A stretch of DNA of 64,000 nt from JBLNDJ01 sp050261515 (GTDB lineage Bacteria; Acidobacteriota; Terriglobia; Bryobacterales; Bryobacteraceae). This document shows, piece by piece, positions 1 to 6,807 of the stretch. The DNA lies in NCBI GenBank assembly GCA_050261515.1, contig JBLNDJ010000052.1:100784-164783 (forward strand), given 5' to 3'. A program made the position numbers and the translations under genes. The notes below the pieces were generated by a model. The model ran no database searches. It saw nothing but the letters and a program-made list of their open reading frames with translations, and was not told the DNA's origin. Position 1 is the stretch's first letter; each line of letters opens with the position of its first letter.

Positions 1-507
1 GTCGATGACCGCCTGCCCCCGTTCGATCTGGCCGTCGCGAATGAGCGCGATGCCAAGCAGATAGTCCGCGGCGGGATCTCCGGGCGTGAGCAGCGCGATA
101 ACGTCCTTGTTGCGTCCCAGCCGCAGATAGCAATCGGCCAGGAGGTACGATACGCGGCCGCCCTTGGGCAACTTCTCGAGCTGCGCGGCGGCTTGCGCGA
201 ACTCGGCCTGCTTGTAGAGCGCGAGCGCGAGATTGAGGCGAACCGTGGCGTTGCCGGGATCGCGCTCGAGTGCGAGCCGGTAGTTGGCAACGGCCTCCTG
301 ATACCGCCCGAGCCGTGCGAGCGCGACTCCGAGATTCGACCGCGCCTCGACCACGTCCGGCCGCAGCCGGAGCAGTTCCTCGTACTTCGCGATGGCGCCC
401 GCGAAATCGCCGCTCTCGGCCAGCCGGACGCCCTCGTTGTAAAGCTGCTCGGGACTGGGCCCCTGCGCCAGCGCCGCAGACAGCAAAACCAGCGACAGGA
501 AGCTCAT
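1..507 (-). CDS. TPR repeat protein, secreted (3' end outside the window)
   Basis: The first 169 codons are present and the frame runs off the left edge of the window. The N-terminus (MSFLSLVLLSAALAQG) looks like a short signal peptide, so the protein is probably periplasmic. After it come helical pairs of TPR type, with repeated patterns such as LYNEGVRLAESGDFAGAI, ARSNLGVALARLGRYQEAV and VRLNLALALYKQAEFAQAA spaced about 34 residues apart. TPRs are protein-protein scaffolds and no enzymatic domain is visible in this part. The ATG shares its A with the TGA stop of the upstream DUF1080 gene (TGATG), so translation is probably coupled and the two genes form one transcript. The specific role is unknown. 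Confidence 0.85.
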   Translation of the reverse strand, partial: MSFLSLVLLSAALAQGPSPEQLYNEGVRLAESGDFAGAIAKYEELLRLRPDVVEARSNLGVALARLGRYQEAVANYRLALERDPGNATVRLNLALALYKQAEFAQAAAQLEKLPKGGRVSYLLADCYLRLGRNKDVIALLTPGDPAADYLLGIALIRDGQIERGQAVID

Positions 508-1151
508 CACCGCAGCTTCTTCAGCGCGACTTCCTTGAAGAACACCACATCGTGCTCGCCGTGGTTCTGCAAGCCGAAGTAGCCCTCTATCGGCCGCGGC
601 CCGCGGAGCGGCTCGAAGTCGAATTTGCGCGGGCCCACGGGCTGACCTTCGGTGTAATCGGTGACCTTCACGCCGTTGACCCAAACGACGGTTCGCGGCC
701 CGTCGAGCGTGATCTCCATCGTGTTCCACTCGGGGCCGGGCTTGCCGGGCCTCGCCATCGCTTTCGTCAGCGAGTACAGCGTCCCGGTCGCGTGGTAATC
801 GGTCTCGTTCGACTTCTCCGGCTCGTTGTCGATCTGGACTTCGTAGCCGTAGTGCACCGGCATCCACTCCTCGCGCGGCTCGATCGGGATGCGGATGAAC
901 ACACCCGAGTTATCGTTGCGGTCGCGCATGCGGAAGACCACGCGGATGACGCAGTCCCGGACCTTGCCTTCTTTCCAATAAAGCAGGCCCATGCCGCCGC
1001 GCGTGCGGATCAGACCGTCTTCGACCACCATCGAGCCCGGGCCGACGTGCTGCCACCCGGTCAGGTCCTTTCCGTTGAACAGTTGCCGCCACTCGCCCTT
1101 GGCGGGGGCGGCCGCCAGTACTGCCGAGCATAGGAACCAACGCCGTTGCAC
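507..1151 (-). CDS. DUF1080 family secreted protein (3-keto-disaccharide hydrolase-like)
   Basis: This is a 214-residue protein with a short signal sequence (QRRWFLCSAVLAAAPA) and then one DUF1080 domain. Family hallmarks are visible: LFNGKDLTGWQHVG, the DNSGVFIRIP strand, YEVQIDNE, TGTLYSLT and the closing GYFGLQNHG-DVVFFKEV. DUF1080 is a concanavalin-like beta-sandwich; some members hydrolyse 3-keto-glycosides, others are uncharacterised. I chose the GTG start at 1151 over an in-frame ATG at 1199 for two reasons: AGGAGG sits 10 bases before it, and a TAGAAT -10-like hexamer (1184-1189) lies inside the longer reading. The stop overlaps the start of the downstream TPR gene. The exact substrate is not deducible. 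Confidence 0.85.
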   Translation of the reverse strand: MQRRWFLCSAVLAAAPAKGEWRQLFNGKDLTGWQHVGPGSMVVEDGLIRTRGGMGLLYWKEGKVRDCVIRVVFRMRDRNDNSGVFIRIPIEPREEWMPVHYGYEVQIDNEPEKSNETDYHATGTLYSLTKAMARPGKPGPEWNTMEITLDGPRTVVWVNGVKVTDYTEGQPVGPRKFDFEPLRGPRPIEGYFGLQNHGEHDVVFFKEVALKKLR

Positions 1152-1183
1152 TTTTCGAAGTCCTCCTGAAATACGCGACTTCA

Positions 1184-1189
1184 ATTCTA
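1184..1189 (-). promoter_or_regulatory. -10 hexamer TAGAAT upstream of the DUF1080 gene
   Basis: TAGAAT matches TATAAT at five of six bases. It would give a leader of about 25 bases containing the AGGAGG ribosome-binding site at 1162-1167. I see no convincing -35. It supports the 1151 GTG start. Confidence 0.4.
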
Positions 1190-1216
1190 TCTCCCGCATC
1201 CAACCAGAAGGGTACG

Positions 1217-1609
1217 ATGGACAAGACCGACGCCGATTGGAAGCGAGAGCTTTCGCCGGAGGAGTACGAAGTAACCCGGCGCAAAGGGACCGAGCGCGCG
1301 TTCACCGGCCGCTACTGGGACCATCACGAGCCGGGCCGTTACCGCTGCGTGTGCTGCGGCGCCGAACTGTTCCGTTCCGGCGAGAAGTTCGATTCCGGCT
1401 GTGGATGGCCGAGCTTCACGGCGCCCGCCAGCGAAGCGAACGTCCGCACCACGCGCGATACGAGCCATTTCATGGAGCGCGTCGAGGTGCTGTGCAGCAA
1501 ATGCGATGCGCACCTCGGGCACGTGTTCCCGGACGGCCCCGCGCCCGGCGGCCTGCGCTACTGCATCAACTCCGCGGCTCTCCGGTTCGAACCCAAGCCC
1601 GACGAATGA
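1217..1609 (+). CDS. msrB: Peptide-methionine (R)-S-oxide reductase MsrB
   Basis: This 130-residue protein has the full length of a free-standing MsrB. It reduces the R epimer of methionine sulfoxide in proteins. Zinc-site cysteines are C44/C47 (RCVCC) and C93/C96 (CSKC). The catalytic cysteine is C116 in RYCINSAAL and the usual resolving cysteine is C62 in SGCGWPSF; the GHVF motif is also present. There is no signal peptide, so it is cytoplasmic. The next gene starts 13 bases downstream, and two genes further on is a GAF protein of the free methionine-(R)-sulfoxide reductase type, so oxidative-damage repair may be a theme of this cluster. Confidence 0.97.
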   Translation: MDKTDADWKRELSPEEYEVTRRKGTERAFTGRYWDHHEPGRYRCVCCGAELFRSGEKFDSGCGWPSFTAPASEANVRTTRDTSHFMERVEVLCSKCDAHLGHVFPDGPAPGGLRYCINSAALRFEPKPDE

Positions 1610-1622
1610 GGTCACACTCCCG

Positions 1623-2885
1623 ATGAAATCCATGTTCCTCCTGCTCGCGGCGCTGCTCGCGCCGGGCGGGGCCAATCACACCGTGCTCACCGGCCCGGCC
1701 GCGTGGTCCGATTACCGCAACCAGAAGCCCGGCACATTCCGCAAGATCACGGTGGCGGACCTGCCGCGGCCGTACGCGACGAAGTCCGCCGGCAACGGGC
1801 CGGACATCGTGCCGCGTCCCGCAAATGCGTGGCCGAAGACGCTGCCCGGATTCCGCGTCGATCTGTTCGCTTCCGGCCTGGACAACCCGCGGCTGGCGCG
1901 CACGGCCCCGAACGGCGACATCTTCGTCGCCGCGACCGGCGCGAACCGCGTTCACGTTTTCCGCGGCATCACGGCGGATGGGAAAGCAAAGCAGAGCGCC
2001 GTGTTCGCGGAGCGCCTGCGCCAGCCGTTCGGGATCGCGTTCTATCCGCCGGGCAAAGACCCGCAGTGGATTTACATCGCGAACACCGATTCCGTGGTGC
2101 GTTACCCGTATCGCAACGGAGATCTCGCGGCGCGCGGAGCTTCCGAGACGCTCGTTAAAGGAATTCCCACCGGCGGCCACACGACGCGCGACCTCGTCTT
2201 CTCGCCCGACGGCTCAAAGATGTACGTCTCAGTCGGCTCGCGCTCGAACGTGAGCGACGATGCGGGCGAGTTCCACCGCGCCAGCATTCTCGAGTACACG
2301 CCCGAGGGCAAGTTCGTGCGCGTCTACGCGTCGGGGATCCGCAACCCCGTCGGCATCGCGTTCCAGCCGGGGACGGACGTGCTGTGGTGTTCCGTGAACG
2401 AGCGCGACGAGCTCGGCGATAATTTGGTGCCGGATTACATCACGCACGTCGAGCCCGGCGGATTCTACGGCTGGCCGTGGTATTACATAGGCAGCCATCA
2501 GGACCCGCGCCACGCCGGCAAGCATCCCGAACTGAAGGGCAAGGTGATCGTGCCGGACGTGCTGCTGCAGCCGCACTTCGCTTCCCTCCAGATGACCTTC
2601 TACGAGGGCAGCCAGTTCCCGAAGGAATATCACGGAGACATCTTCGCGGCCGAACACGGCTCCTGGAACCGCGGGCTGCGCACCGGCTACGAAGTGATCC
2701 GCGTGCCGCTCGAGGACGGCAAGGCCACCGGCGAATTCGAGGAATTTCTGACGGGCTTCGTGATGCCGGACGGCAGCGTATGGGGCCGCCCCGTGGGCGT
2801 CACCGTGGCCCCGGACGGCTCGCTGCTCGTGACCGATGACGGCTCGGGTTCGATCTGGCGCGTGTCGTACACTGGGCAAAGCTAA
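1623..2885 (+). CDS. PQQ-type sugar dehydrogenase (glucose/sorbosone dehydrogenase fold), secreted
   Basis: This 420-residue protein begins with a signal peptide (MKSMFLLLAALLAPGGA) and continues as a six-bladed beta-propeller of the L-sorbosone/soluble glucose dehydrogenase family. Visible markers are GFRVDLFASGLDNPR, GNDIFVA-like blades, LVFSPDGSKMYVSVGSRSN, ASGIRNPVGIAF, the catalytic-face stretch VEPGGFYGWPWYYIG, FAAEHGSWNR and GRPVGVTVAPDGSLLVTDDG. Family members oxidise sugars or polyols in the periplasm, often with PQQ; neither cofactor nor substrate can be confirmed here. The ATG at 1623 is preferred over earlier in-frame codons because those lie inside msrB and lack a signal peptide. 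The gene lies 13 bases after msrB and 2 bases before the GAF gene. Confidence 0.88.
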   Translation: MKSMFLLLAALLAPGGANHTVLTGPAAWSDYRNQKPGTFRKITVADLPRPYATKSAGNGPDIVPRPANAWPKTLPGFRVDLFASGLDNPRLARTAPNGDIFVAATGANRVHVFRGITADGKAKQSAVFAERLRQPFGIAFYPPGKDPQWIYIANTDSVVRYPYRNGDLAARGASETLVKGIPTGGHTTRDLVFSPDGSKMYVSVGSRSNVSDDAGEFHRASILEYTPEGKFVRVYASGIRNPVGIAFQPGTDVLWCSVNERDELGDNLVPDYITHVEPGGFYGWPWYYIGSHQDPRHAGKHPELKGKVIVPDVLLQPHFASLQMTFYEGSQFPKEYHGDIFAAEHGSWNRGLRTGYEVIRVPLEDGKATGEFEEFLTGFVMPDGSVWGRPVGVTVAPDGSLLVTDDGSGSIWRVSYTGQS

Positions 2886-2887
2886 AC

Positions 2888-3427
2888 ATGCCCGGGGAAC
2901 CCTTCGCTCAAATCCTCTCCGAAGTGAGAGCGTTCGCCGCAACCGCCGACGATCTTGCGGCGTTGCAGAACTTCATCGCCGGGATCATTCCGGCGCGCCT
3001 GCCGTACTACCACTGGACCGGCTTCTACATGCTCGATCCGGACGACCCTGCAACGCTCGTCCTTGGCCCGTTTCGCGGCGCGCCGACCGTACACGTGCGG
3101 ATTCCGGTCAGCCAGGGCATCTGCGGTGCTGCGGTCGCGCAGAACAGCGCCGTCATTGTGGACGACGTGAACGCCGATCCGCGCTACCTCGCCTGCTCGC
3201 TCGAGACCAGGTCCGAGATCGTGGTCCCCATACGCGCCGGCGGAGCCGTGATCGGCGAAATCGACATCGACAGCCACGACCTCGCGGCCTTCTCCGCCGA
3301 AGACCGCGAGTTCCTCGAAGAGTGCGCCGCTATCGTGGGCGCGTTTGTACTTCGATCTCGCCCAGTTCGTACCAGCCGTCCGGCCGGCGTCCCTGAATCG
3401 CAAGACGGATCGCAGGCTTCCCGGTAG
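2888..3427 (+). CDS. GAF-domain protein, free methionine-(R)-sulfoxide reductase-like
   Basis: This is a 179-residue single GAF domain. Conserved blocks of the fRMsr (MsrC/YebR) family are present: WTGFYMLD, VLGPFRG, VRIPVSQGICGAA, DDVNADPRYLAC, SEIVVPI and IGEIDIDS. C79 and C103 align with E. coli Cys94 and the catalytic Cys118 at identical spacing (24 residues). Position 69, which should be Cys84, is His (PTVHVRIP). The enzyme may therefore recycle differently or be a ligand sensor. It lies 2 bases after the sugar dehydrogenase and close to msrB. Its last 32 codons overlap the convergent DUF4832 gene, and the tail beyond the GAF domain has low complexity. Confidence 0.82.
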   Translation: MPGEPFAQILSEVRAFAATADDLAALQNFIAGIIPARLPYYHWTGFYMLDPDDPATLVLGPFRGAPTVHVRIPVSQGICGAAVAQNSAVIVDDVNADPRYLACSLETRSEIVVPIRAGGAVIGEIDIDSHDLAAFSAEDREFLEECAAIVGAFVLRSRPVRTSRPAGVPESQDGSQASR

Positions 3428-4721
3428 CCGGGTCGAGCATCGCGATCCGCAGCTTGTAGCGCCCGGGCTCGAGCGACTCGGGAACCCAGAGCGCGCCGTC
3501 GAAGATCGCATCGCCGGGCAGCCATTTCCTGACGTCCGCGCTCGTGGCGATCACGGCATCGCCGATCGCGAGCGCCAGCGTATACTCGCGGTACACCGGC
3601 GCCACGCCTTTGTTGACCCACCACGACGCCACTTGCATGCGCCCGCCCGGGGCGACCGACTTCGGATACTCGAAGCGCCGCAGCACGAAACGGTATCCCA
3701 TGCGCTTCTGAAATTCGTCGAACTTGCCCGCCCAGGCTTCCGGAATCGCGCTCGACTTCACGTTCACCGACGTCACGTGCCACCGCAGCGCCTGTTCGAT
3801 GATGTAGTCCACGTCCCAGTTCTTGTCCTTCCAGGTGCCCGGCACCCAGCAGGTTTCGAGCGACACCGGCGAGCGGCGCCACGCATCCTGTACGCCCGCG
3901 CGCACGACCTGCTGCGGATAAACGTCCAGCATGTGCGAGAGCGTGCGGCCCCAGCTTTCCCAGTAGCCGCCCATGTCGCCCCAGCAGTCGAGCCGCCACC
4001 CCGACCCGCGCCCGACGGCGTAGGCAAGCGCGCGCTCCTCGTCGAAATTGACCAGCAGCGGCGTGCGCCGGAACGCCTCGAAGTGCAGATCGAGCAGTTC
4101 CTTCTGGCGCTCCCACGAAGGCAGATACGGACCCCAGCCTTCTCCCCAATAGCCCACCGTGGAAACGTCCACCGCGTCGAGGTACGGATGCCCGTCGTAC
4201 CGCGCCCCGGCCGCCCGCACGAACGCGCCCCAGTGCTTCAGGTAAAGCGGATCGTCCGCATCCGGCGCCCACGCCTTCCATTGCGGGTCGCTGTCCGTGT
4301 TCGCGCGCCGCGCGCCCGATTTGCGGTACCACTCCGGCAGCGGATGGCCCTCGTCGTACGGCATCAGCCGGAAATCGAGTTTCTGGCCGTGCGCACGCGC
4401 CAGCTCGAGCGCGAGGTCGATGATCTCCCACCGCGGCTTGCCCTGCTCGGGCTCGAGTTCATTCCAGAACCAGCGGCAGTACGCGATCGAGCTTTCGGGA
4501 AACCCGGTCTTGCCGTTCGCGGCGGCGAGCTTCGCCGTCGGCCCTTCCTCGGACCAGCGCTGGCCCGCGTTGATCGGATCCCCGTTGTAGCGCTGAAACG
4601 TCTGGATTCCCATTCCCGGGTTCACCAGAACCTCGCTGCTTTCAACGGGGCGGACGATTATCGTGCCCTCCTGCGCGGAAAGCGCCGCGCCCGCTAGAAG
4701 AGCGATGCCAATCAGTCTCAA
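3330..4721 (-). CDS. Secreted DUF4832-type protein with TIM-barrel (glycosidase-like) N-terminus
   Basis: This 463-residue protein has a signal peptide (MRLIGIALLAGAALSAQE). The N-terminal part looks like a GH42-type barrel: LVNPGMGIQTF, SIAYCRWFWNELEPEQG and LDFRLMPYD, where the sequence around the two glutamates could form an active site. The C-terminal part from about residue 250 has the DUF4832 beta-sandwich pattern, ending in PGRYKLRIAMLDP. The start is TTG; a TAGACT hexamer lies 9 bases before it and no better codon is present. A carbohydrate-active role is inferred from the fold only. The 3' end overlaps the convergent GAF gene by about 98 bases. Confidence 0.8.
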   Translation of the reverse strand: MRLIGIALLAGAALSAQEGTIIVRPVESSEVLVNPGMGIQTFQRYNGDPINAGQRWSEEGPTAKLAAANGKTGFPESSIAYCRWFWNELEPEQGKPRWEIIDLALELARAHGQKLDFRLMPYDEGHPLPEWYRKSGARRANTDSDPQWKAWAPDADDPLYLKHWGAFVRAAGARYDGHPYLDAVDVSTVGYWGEGWGPYLPSWERQKELLDLHFEAFRRTPLLVNFDEERALAYAVGRGSGWRLDCWGDMGGYWESWGRTLSHMLDVYPQQVVRAGVQDAWRRSPVSLETCWVPGTWKDKNWDVDYIIEQALRWHVTSVNVKSSAIPEAWAGKFDEFQKRMGYRFVLRRFEYPKSVAPGGRMQVASWWVNKGVAPVYREYTLALAIGDAVIATSADVRKWLPGDAIFDGALWVPESLEPGRYKLRIAMLDPATGKPAIRLAIQGRRPDGWYELGEIEVQTRPR

Positions 4722-4866
4722 AGCGCCATAAGTCTAGCACAGCGAGGCGGTTTTCCTGATATAAAGGAAACGTCGGGTGAGGGGCATGCGGCCAGGCATC
4801 GCGTTTTGGTCGGCGGTGGTTGTGTTCTTTTCGGTCTTCGGGGGAGTCCTGTGCGTGTGGCGGCTG

Positions 4867-4884
4867 TTCCGGCGCAAGCCGGAA
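4867..4884. other. Perfect hairpin directly after the URO-D-type gene
   Basis: TTCCGGC-GCAA-GCCGGAA forms a 7-bp stem with a four-base loop (GNRA type when read on the plus strand). It starts immediately after the TAA stop of the minus-strand gene at 4885. No U-tract follows on that strand, so it is at most a weak terminator or a 3'-end stabiliser. The rest of the gap 4722-4884 holds nothing I can name. Confidence 0.4.
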
Positions 4885-6000
4885 TTATTTGCCATCCCCC
4901 CGGCCGGCTGGATAGGACGTTGGCAGGAGCGCTTCCCGCTTCCGGATGCTGCCGGCCTCGGCGTACATAGCGACGATGTTGGCGGGCGGAGTGTCGGGCT
5001 GGATATTGTGGGCCGGTGACAGAATGTAGCCCCCGCCTTTGCCCAATACATCGATGCGCGCCCGCACCTCCGCGCGCACCGACTCCGGCGTTCCTCGCGG
5101 CAGCGTAGTCTGAACATCCACTCCTCCGTGGAAGCACAGCGCGCCGCCGAAGGACTGCTTGATCTCAGCCGGGTCCATGCCGCGCGCGCTGAACTGCAGG
5201 ACGTCGAGCACATCGACTCCGATCTCGACCAGCCCCGGCAGGAACGGCCGCACCGCGCCGCAGCAGTGATACATCACGCGCGCGCCGTGCTCGTGGATGC
5301 GCCGGTTGAGGCGCTCGTGGTGCGGCGCCACCGCCTCGCGCCATGTACGGATCGACATCAAAGAACCGCGCTGATGCGCAACGTCGTCGCTGGTCCAGAC
5401 GAGATCGATGCGGCCGGGGCACGCCGCCATCACGCGGTCGAGCATCCCGATGTAGAAATCCGTGACGCGGCGCATGATCTCGCAGGCAAGCTCCGGCCGC
5501 TCCATCACGTCCGCCAGAAACTGCTCGAAGCCTCGCAGATACCACGCGATCTCGAACATGCCGCCCGGATCGCCGAATTCCTCGAGCGCGATGGCGTAGT
5601 CCTCGGGGATCGCGGCCGCGAGCGCATCCGCGTCCCACCACTCCGGACGGGGCCACGGATATTCCGCGAGCGTGCGCATGTCGAGATCGCCCGCGAGCGG
5701 ATGGCGTGCGATCTCCTCGTATGCGCCGAATTCGTTGGGAACCATGCGCCGGACCACGCCCCACGCATCGCGCCAGGTTCCATCGGCGAAGCGCTCGAGC
5801 GCCGGACCCGCGTACGGCTGCCGCGGATGCCGCAGGTCCGCGCCGAGGACCTGAAGAACCAGCTCGTGGCCCGATACGCCAAGGTAGCGCTCCAGCGCCG
5901 CCCAGACTTCCGGCGTCGCAAGAAAATCCACGGGAACGCGGTCCGTCTCCTTACGGTCCAGCGCGAGAAGCACGCGCTCGCGCGGTTTGAGTTCGGTCAC
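4885..6000 (-). CDS. Uroporphyrinogen decarboxylase-family (cobalamin-dependent methyltransferase-like) protein
   Basis: This is a 371-residue URO-D fold protein that is not a haem-pathway HemE: it resembles the MtaA/CmuA methyltransferase branch. It opens with KPRERVLLALDRKETDRVPV, and the C-terminal half carries YHCCGAVRPFLPGLVEIGVD, LCFHGGVDVQTTLP and YILSPAHNIQPDTP. The His-Cys pair and the downstream region are where zinc and methyl-group substrates bind in that branch. It is cytoplasmic. I take GTG at 6000 rather than GTG at 6009 because a TACAGT -10-like hexamer (6008-6013) overlaps the upstream codon and sits 7 bases from the chosen one. No corrinoid protein gene is adjacent. The substrate is unknown. 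Confidence 0.82.
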   Translation of the reverse strand: MTELKPRERVLLALDRKETDRVPVDFLATPEVWAALERYLGVSGHELVLQVLGADLRHPRQPYAGPALERFADGTWRDAWGVVRRMVPNEFGAYEEIARHPLAGDLDMRTLAEYPWPRPEWWDADALAAAIPEDYAIALEEFGDPGGMFEIAWYLRGFEQFLADVMERPELACEIMRRVTDFYIGMLDRVMAACPGRIDLVWTSDDVAHQRGSLMSIRTWREAVAPHHERLNRRIHEHGARVMYHCCGAVRPFLPGLVEIGVDVLDVLQFSARGMDPAEIKQSFGGALCFHGGVDVQTTLPRGTPESVRAEVRARIDVLGKGGGYILSPAHNIQPDTPPANIVAMYAEAGSIRKREALLPTSYPAGRGDGK

Positions 6001-6056
6001 GCCGGCCACTGTAGCACGCCCGGAGTCGCTGTCTCATCACGAGACACTTTCGCGGG

Positions 6057-6680
6057 CTACGCCGCCTGCGCTCCCCAGCGGTCGAGAACGCGCCGCCGCA
6101 GCGCGGTGCGGCCGCGCACCAGCCGCGACTTGGCTGCCGGCAGCGAAATGCCGAGTTCCGCCGCCACGTCCGGCAGCGACCGGCCGTGCAGGTGCGTACG
6201 GACCAGCGCGTGACGGTATGGCACGGGTACGCGCCCGATCTCCTTGTGCAGCATTTCATGAAACTGCGTGCGCAGAATGATCTGCTCCGGAGTCGGGGTA
6301 TCGGCCTCGAGGCGCGTTATGCGCCGCGTGCCCTCCTGCCCTCTGGCGTCGGCGGACTCCTCCCGCGAGCGTCGCGCGGCCCTGAACCGCATCAGGCACT
6401 GATTCATGAGGATGCGCACCAGCCACGTAGAAAACTTCGCATCGCCTCGAAACTGGTCCAGGTGCTCGAGCGCCTTCAAACAGGTGTTCTGAACCTCGTC
6501 TTCGGCGTCGCTCCGGTTCTTCAGAACGGATAGGGCCATTCGCAGGCACGTCTGATAATTCCGTGCAACGAGTTCGGAAAATGCGCCGCGATCGCCGCTG
6601 CGGGCCATTCCCACTAGTACGGCGTCGGACATTGGCCCATAATTTACGCAGTTCTCGCGGGACTCGCTTTCTTCATGCAT
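6057..6680 (-). CDS. ECF-type RNA polymerase sigma factor
   Basis: This is a 207-residue sigma-70-family factor. Region 2 lies at about residues 20-95: LVARNYQTCLRMALSVLKN, then DAEDEVQNTCLKALEHLDQF and FSTWLVRILMNQCLMRFR. Region 4 has IGRVPVPYRHALVRTHLHG and an HTH at LPDVAAELGISLPAAKSRL. The ATG at 6680 has AGGGG about 8 bases upstream; a GTG at 6686 is possible. No anti-sigma gene is adjacent: the next gene on this strand is the URO-D-type protein 57 bases away. A perfect 16-bp palindrome sits just upstream of the start and may be an operator. The regulon is unknown. Confidence 0.9.
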   Translation of the reverse strand: MHEESESRENCVNYGPMSDAVLVGMARSGDRGAFSELVARNYQTCLRMALSVLKNRSDAEDEVQNTCLKALEHLDQFRGDAKFSTWLVRILMNQCLMRFRAARRSREESADARGQEGTRRITRLEADTPTPEQIILRTQFHEMLHKEIGRVPVPYRHALVRTHLHGRSLPDVAAELGISLPAAKSRLVRGRTALRRRVLDRWGAQAA

Positions 6681-6693
6681 CTCCACTTCCCCT

Positions 6694-6709
6694 CTTAAGC
6701 TTGCTTAAG
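6694..6709. promoter_or_regulatory. Perfect palindrome upstream of the sigma factor gene
   Basis: CTTAAGC-TT-GCTTAAG is a 7-2-7 inverted repeat, 14 bases before the sigma factor start and overlapping its likely leader. The position and symmetry suit a dimeric regulator. The AT-rich TTAA cores stand out in this GC-rich DNA. Confidence 0.4.
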
Positions 6710-6807
6710 GCACGCGAGCCTCCATCGGGGAGCTACGGAAATTCAGTGCGTTACGAGCCGGGACTGAGACGCCCTGGCAGGTAGTGTCGGCTGTGAGACA
6801 CCCAAAA

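Noticed and set aside
4777..5019. Plus-strand 80-codon frame with a hydrophobic stretch, after the DUF4832 gene start
   Set aside because: Its second half is antisense to the conserved end of the URO-D-type gene, no ribosome-binding site precedes it, and the C-terminal half has no protein-like pattern.
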